From: Whitmania pigra
Taxonomy: Eukaryota > Annelida > Clitellata > Hirudinida > Haemopidae
Reading direction: 5' to 3'
DNA: 64,000 nucleotides
NCBI GenBank assembly: GCA_021613335.1
Contig: JAJTWR010000278.1
Location: 102,001-166,000, forward strand
This document shows, one piece after another, positions 59,786-64,000 of this stretch (the stretch's first letter is position 1; each line of letters starts with the position of its first letter). The notes under the pieces were generated by a model. The model was not told the DNA's origin and did not search any database. It saw only the letters and a list, made by a program, of their open reading frames with translations. The position numbers and the translations under genes are program-made.

Positions 59786-60104
59786 CAACATAACCACAGT
59801 AACAGCAACGACAATAACAGCAACAACACTACAAAAAGATTATGAACAAGAATAAATGCTACGCAATTACTGCTTAATTGCATGGCACCTATTTCAAATG
59901 TACCAAAGTCCCACACGCATGTTCATGAGAAGAGTCATTCAAGCGACATTTTGATCAATTTGTGATCATTAATCCATTAAAGACATTAAGTGATTCACAT
60001 TTACTCTCGTTAATCTCGGTAATGACCTGTAACTTTCTAGACTCATTTACGACAAATCTTTCAGATTATAAGTGACTTGCATATCAAGCCTCTAATAATG
60101 ATAT

Positions 60105-60135
<31 letters not shown>

Positions 60136-60262
60136 TAATAATAATAATATAATAATAATAATAACAACTATAACAACATCTACAACGTTAACATTAACAA
60201 TAACAATAGCTATAATAATAACAATAATAATGATAATAATAATAATTATTATTATAAATTTA
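60105..60262 (+). repeat. (TAA)n/(AAC)n mixed trinucleotide tract
   Basis: TAATAATAA with slips, then AACATTAACAAT-type variants, then TAATAATAATTATTATTA, the last forming a small palindrome. Confidence 0.9.
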
Positions 60263-62400
60263 TAAAAATATAAACAAATTATAATATAATGTAATAGCAC
60301 ATTTAATATAATAATATAAATAATATAATGTAATAATGCATATTTAATATAATGCATATATATATGCATTATATGAACAAGTATACATTATATAAATTAT
60401 ATACAAAAATATATATATATATATATCCCATCCATCCATGAATATGTTTCTTGATCAAGATCAGTTTAATAGTTTCAATGTTTCAAATATCTCAGCAGGA
60501 GACAAAGTAACACAACATTACAACATTGCAATATTACAAGAATACAACATTGCAGCATTACCACATTGACAAAGTAACACAACATTACAACATTGCAATA
60601 TTACAAGAATACAAAATTAAAACATTACTATAATTACAATGCGTGCTTGCAAAAGACATTATGTGACATTTGCAAACAACATTCATTGATTTTTTTCATT
60701 TTATTATAATTGGCAAACAAATAATTTGCTGAGGTATAATTGCAACAGCACATATGAATAATGCTCATCTATTGACGATTTGCAATTTCATATAAAATGC
60801 ATGAATATTTTGTAATCGATATTTTTTGAAAAAATAATATCATGCGAGCTTAATGGCAACGTAACAATATTGTCTCAAAATTAGGAAATAAATTGATACA
60901 CAACATTAAGATTTTATGACAGTATAATAAAATATTTATAAAGCATTTTATTAATTGTAAACATGCTGAAATTCTGATTAAGGAAAGTTTCGTTATATTA
61001 GGTCAATAATTTATGTAGGCACATTATATTTTTCAACAATTAGTCAAGCTTCAAAATAAAAAATAAAAATCTAATTAAACAATATTTATGTTATACTATC
61101 TATTTGTATTAATCATAAACGAAACAAAGAACAGAGAACGCAGAAGCAATAATTCCATTACCAGCGAACTGACCTCTTCTTCTTGTTCAACTGCATCAAT
61201 CACTTATTGTCGCCCGGGCGAACATCCGAGCAAAGAACATTTTTAATAACGTAGTGACCTAAGAATTACCGCAATATTCATTTTATTTGCGAATATCATT
61301 TAATTGTTTCAAAAAAGTAAATAAATCGTTGAAAATCTTGTAATAATATAATAATCTTATAATCTCAGAATAACGTAAAGCGAAGAAAGGTTCGGACTCC
61401 CGCGAAGCATGAAGTCGTCTGACCCTTGAAAGCCCTTTTTAGGAGCACTACTTCTGCTAAGGAGAGAAGCTGTTGTGAAAGTGAGGGGAGATTATATAAA
61501 GCTGTGCGCTATGGAACTGAGACTGGAATCCATCTGAATGCACCGGTGATTGGTTGATTGATTGAATAAATAGAGGTTGAATGAAAATGAATGAGTTCAT
61601 AATTCAATGAATTAAGGAGGAATAAAGAAGGAATAGCCTCTGACGCTTAAGAGCGGGTTTATGAAGGCACTCAATTCGAGTAATGATAATATTGATGAAT
61701 AATAATGATGATAACGAAATAAATAAATCGGTAACCAAGTGAATGATTGATGATATGCATAGTGGATGCTCATTATGATTGTGAATTGTGGATGTGCGTT
61801 GTGTGCACATGCATTGTGGATGTAAACATTGTTTTAAAAAATGTTTTTCGTTCTGCATTATTCGTTCCAGCCTTAAATTGTTTATCGATTAAATATGTCT
61901 GCATCACCATCATCACCATCATCACCGGTAACATCGTCATTATCTGCGTCTTCATATTCGATTTAGATAATGTGAATAATGTTTAATTAACTGTCTTATA
62001 ATTTTCCAAAAAATTGATAACAATTTGAAATTTTTAATATTTAAATTAAAGATATGACACTATCTGTTATACTAGCTATGTCAATCACAACATATCTTCA
62101 TGCTATTAATAACATTTATTATAGAAATAATATTATAAATGTTATAATAATAATAATAAATAATAAAAATATTAATAATGATAATAAGTTTCAATGAAAA
62201 GTGATTGAAAGGATGTAACGAGTTATAAATCGCATAATTGATAAGTGAACAGTTCGCCTGTTTTGAAGATAAGAAGTGCACATTTAAATCTTTATGGAAA
62301 CATTAACTTACAACATCAACTGTAATTTAAACCGATGTCTGGATGGATGGATGGATCTGTGGATAGTGTTGAGTCTTTGTAAGAATAACAAGTTGAACAG
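60263..62400. other. non-genic
   Basis: AT-rich sequence. A repeat of about 57 bp (ACAAAGTAACACAACATTAC, onward to AAGAATACAA) occurs at 60500-60548 and 60568-60615. CAT/CAC and TAA tracts occur at 61900-61930 and 62135-62185. No exon supported. Confidence 0.4.
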
Positions 62401-62409
62401 AAAACTTGA

Positions 62410-63420
62410 TTGGCTGTCAAATATTCAAAAACAGAAACGAGAACGGAAATATCGCTAATGGCTGACAAGTTCGTCTTCGCATGTAACATCGCACAACCCG
62501 CAATCCCTATCGTTCAACTCTCGTACCAACTCTGTACAAACTCTCTCGCTCACGAGGCCTGTTCCTTTTATACGCCAAGATGGCGTCACAACACCTCCGC
62601 GCCAGCCGAAGAGTCTCCCAGAGCTTAATCTTTCTGACCGTCTAGGCAGTGTAAGTTCTTGACCCGGTAGGTTTGGTCGCTGGAAGTTTCTTCGTCCTCT
62701 TGGTCGCCCTCTGGGACTTCTCGGCGGTTGTACAGTTGTTCGTGTTGTTGTTGGAAATGAAACATTTCTTGAAGCTGGAGTGGGACCCGACACCATGCAT
62801 GGGTCATCGTCCTCATCTACTCCGTGTCTGGGCCTCAATTGCTCAACGTGCCTCTTCCAAGTAGGTCCTTTTGGCCTGTATAATAATTTTTTATTTTTCG
62901 GCCTTATCAAAACATGGCGAGGTCCAAGACTGGAACTGCAACTGCAGAGATCCATCTAGGAACGCGATCCTTGCCCGGTCTGATGCGTTGTACGTAACAG
63001 GGCTTCCCGACATCGAATTTCGTGTTGCTCGTTCTCTTGTTCGACGTAAGCTCGTTCTGTCTGTTTTGTAAACATTTGGCTATTTGAGACACCGAAGGCC
63101 AAAGTGCATCTAATTTTCCTCGTAGTTGTCTCCCGTTTATCAATTCACTGGGTGAAAGACCCGACATGCAAACTGTATGATTGTCCTCTTCATTCATCGA
63201 CATCAAAATTAGAATCTTGCCCACTTGGTAAACGACTAAGAGCATCCGCGTTACCACGAGCCTGATTCAGTTCTTCCTGAATTGAAAATGGAACTGTTTT
63301 TGCTTTGACAAAATTGGCATTGCTTCCTGTTTGAATTTTACCTCTAGTTTGAAATCTTTCAAACAATCAAGGTCTTACTCGAAACATTCTTTGAAATCGT
63401 GGCAAATTTTGAGACTTTGA
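62410..63420 (-). mobile_element. Ty3/gypsy LTR retrotransposon, internally deleted, with probable 3' LTR start
   Basis: Reading right to left, three pol pieces are joined. First is the stretch before the RT (LDCLKDFKLEVKFKQEAMPI, about 63320-63400). Next is the RNase H/integrase linker (GNADALSRLP, about 63230-63265). Last is the integrase C-terminus (SGLSPSELINGRQLRGKLDA, about 63100-63170, then DVGKPCYVQRIRPGKDRVPR and KGPTWKRHVEQLRPRHGVDE, about 62800-63040). RT, RNase H and the integrase core are absent, so two internal deletions brought distant parts together. After the coding end (about 62620), a purine-rich GGCGCGGAGG precedes TGTTGTGACGCC, the likely LTR start, which holds a TATAAAAGG box near 62570. 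The LTR's far end was not fixed. Confidence 0.78.
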
Positions 63421-64000
63421 ATAAGTGGATGGATTGGTGGATAGACGCTGACATCCATAATGACGAAGATAACGATGAAAATCGCCACTTAATGATGCAA
63501 TAATATGTTTTCAACTATGTCTGCTTGCAAAACTGCTCTTATCAAGTAAGATATTTTCAAAAGTTTATAATAACGAATTGATGCTTTTGTGCCACGATGA
63601 ATGGATGGAATGAGGCATGAACAAATGCATCGATGAGCGGATTTTTGCATGGGTGGCTGGATGGGTGCATGGATGAATGAAGGAGTGGGTGAATAGATGG
63701 ATTGGTTAATAAAGGAACATAAGGATAAGTGGATGGATAGATGAATGAATGAATGGATGTAGGGTTGGGTGATGCATAAATGTCTGCAGCCTCACAAGAC
63801 TGTCATAACGAAAGCTATTTTTGATCGGTTTGTTTACACTTCCCAAACACCTTTGTACTTTCCTGAACTTAACATCTCTCCTTCCTTCCAGTATTTCTCG
63901 GTACTTCTCGCTATTTGTCCGTTCGTTTCTTCTTGTTTGTCAGATTCTCCTTTGAAATACAAAGTTCTAATTTGCATCTCAGGATGCTTGATGATGATGA
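63421..64000. other. non-genic edge region
   Basis: GGAT/TGAA-type short repeats (about 63600-63760) and AT-rich DNA up to the window edge; no exon supported. Confidence 0.4.

Overview
This is a eukaryotic nuclear window. It has spliced genes with GT-AG introns, a mitochondrial complex I subunit, a neuropeptide-type GPCR, many eukaryotic transposons and long microsatellites, in an AT-rich background. The gene set points to an invertebrate bilaterian. The orphan peptide GPCR, the TAA- and GATAAT-type arrays and the transposon mix look lophotrochozoan (annelid-like), but the sequence alone does not settle the phylum.

Genes, left to right. Positions 1-1835 (minus) hold the 5' end of PPP2R3C, a PP2A B'' regulatory subunit, running off the left edge. 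Positions 5154-7791 (plus) hold an unrecognised six-exon gene for a secreted-type, single-pass membrane protein. It converges on SPOUT1 (CENP-32/C9orf114-type SPOUT RNA methyltransferase, 8240-11166, minus, ten exons); their 3' ends overlap in a 48-bp tandem duplication. NDUFS5 (12089-12788, minus) lies head-to-head with a TLC-domain gene of TLCD1/2 type (13498-22791, plus). The TLC gene has a 6.3-kb intron holding one non-LTR retrotransposon nested inside another. Positions 29298-30153 (minus) hold a compact two-exon gene with TATA box and poly(A) signal. It encodes a signal peptide followed by eight tandem 29-residue units, each ending in Gly-Lys-(Lys/Arg). It could be a new amidated-peptide precursor or a secreted leucine-rich-repeat protein, and it is the most interesting item here. 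Positions 38803-40768 (minus) hold a three-exon class A peptide-type GPCR.

The rest is mostly mobile DNA and simple sequence. It includes hAT elements (one complete from end to end with an 8-bp target duplication, 32249-34482), three Tigger/pogo-type remnants, another pogo-like element with 'CCCCGAAAATAAG' termini, two non-LTR elements with a restriction-like endonuclease next to TAA arrays, a CR1/Jockey-group element, an internally deleted Ty3/gypsy element, a tRNA-derived SINE and a foldback element with a 9-bp target duplication (56004-57043). Simple-sequence tracts include (TAA)n, (GATAAT/GATAAC)n, a 650-bp (CACT)n array, (ATTC)n, (CCAT)n, (TTATA)n and a 19-bp x 20 minisatellite. From about 40.8 kb to the right end no host gene could be supported.

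Exon limits were read by eye from splice consensus, reading-frame phase and recalled family similarity. No alignment or transcript data were used.
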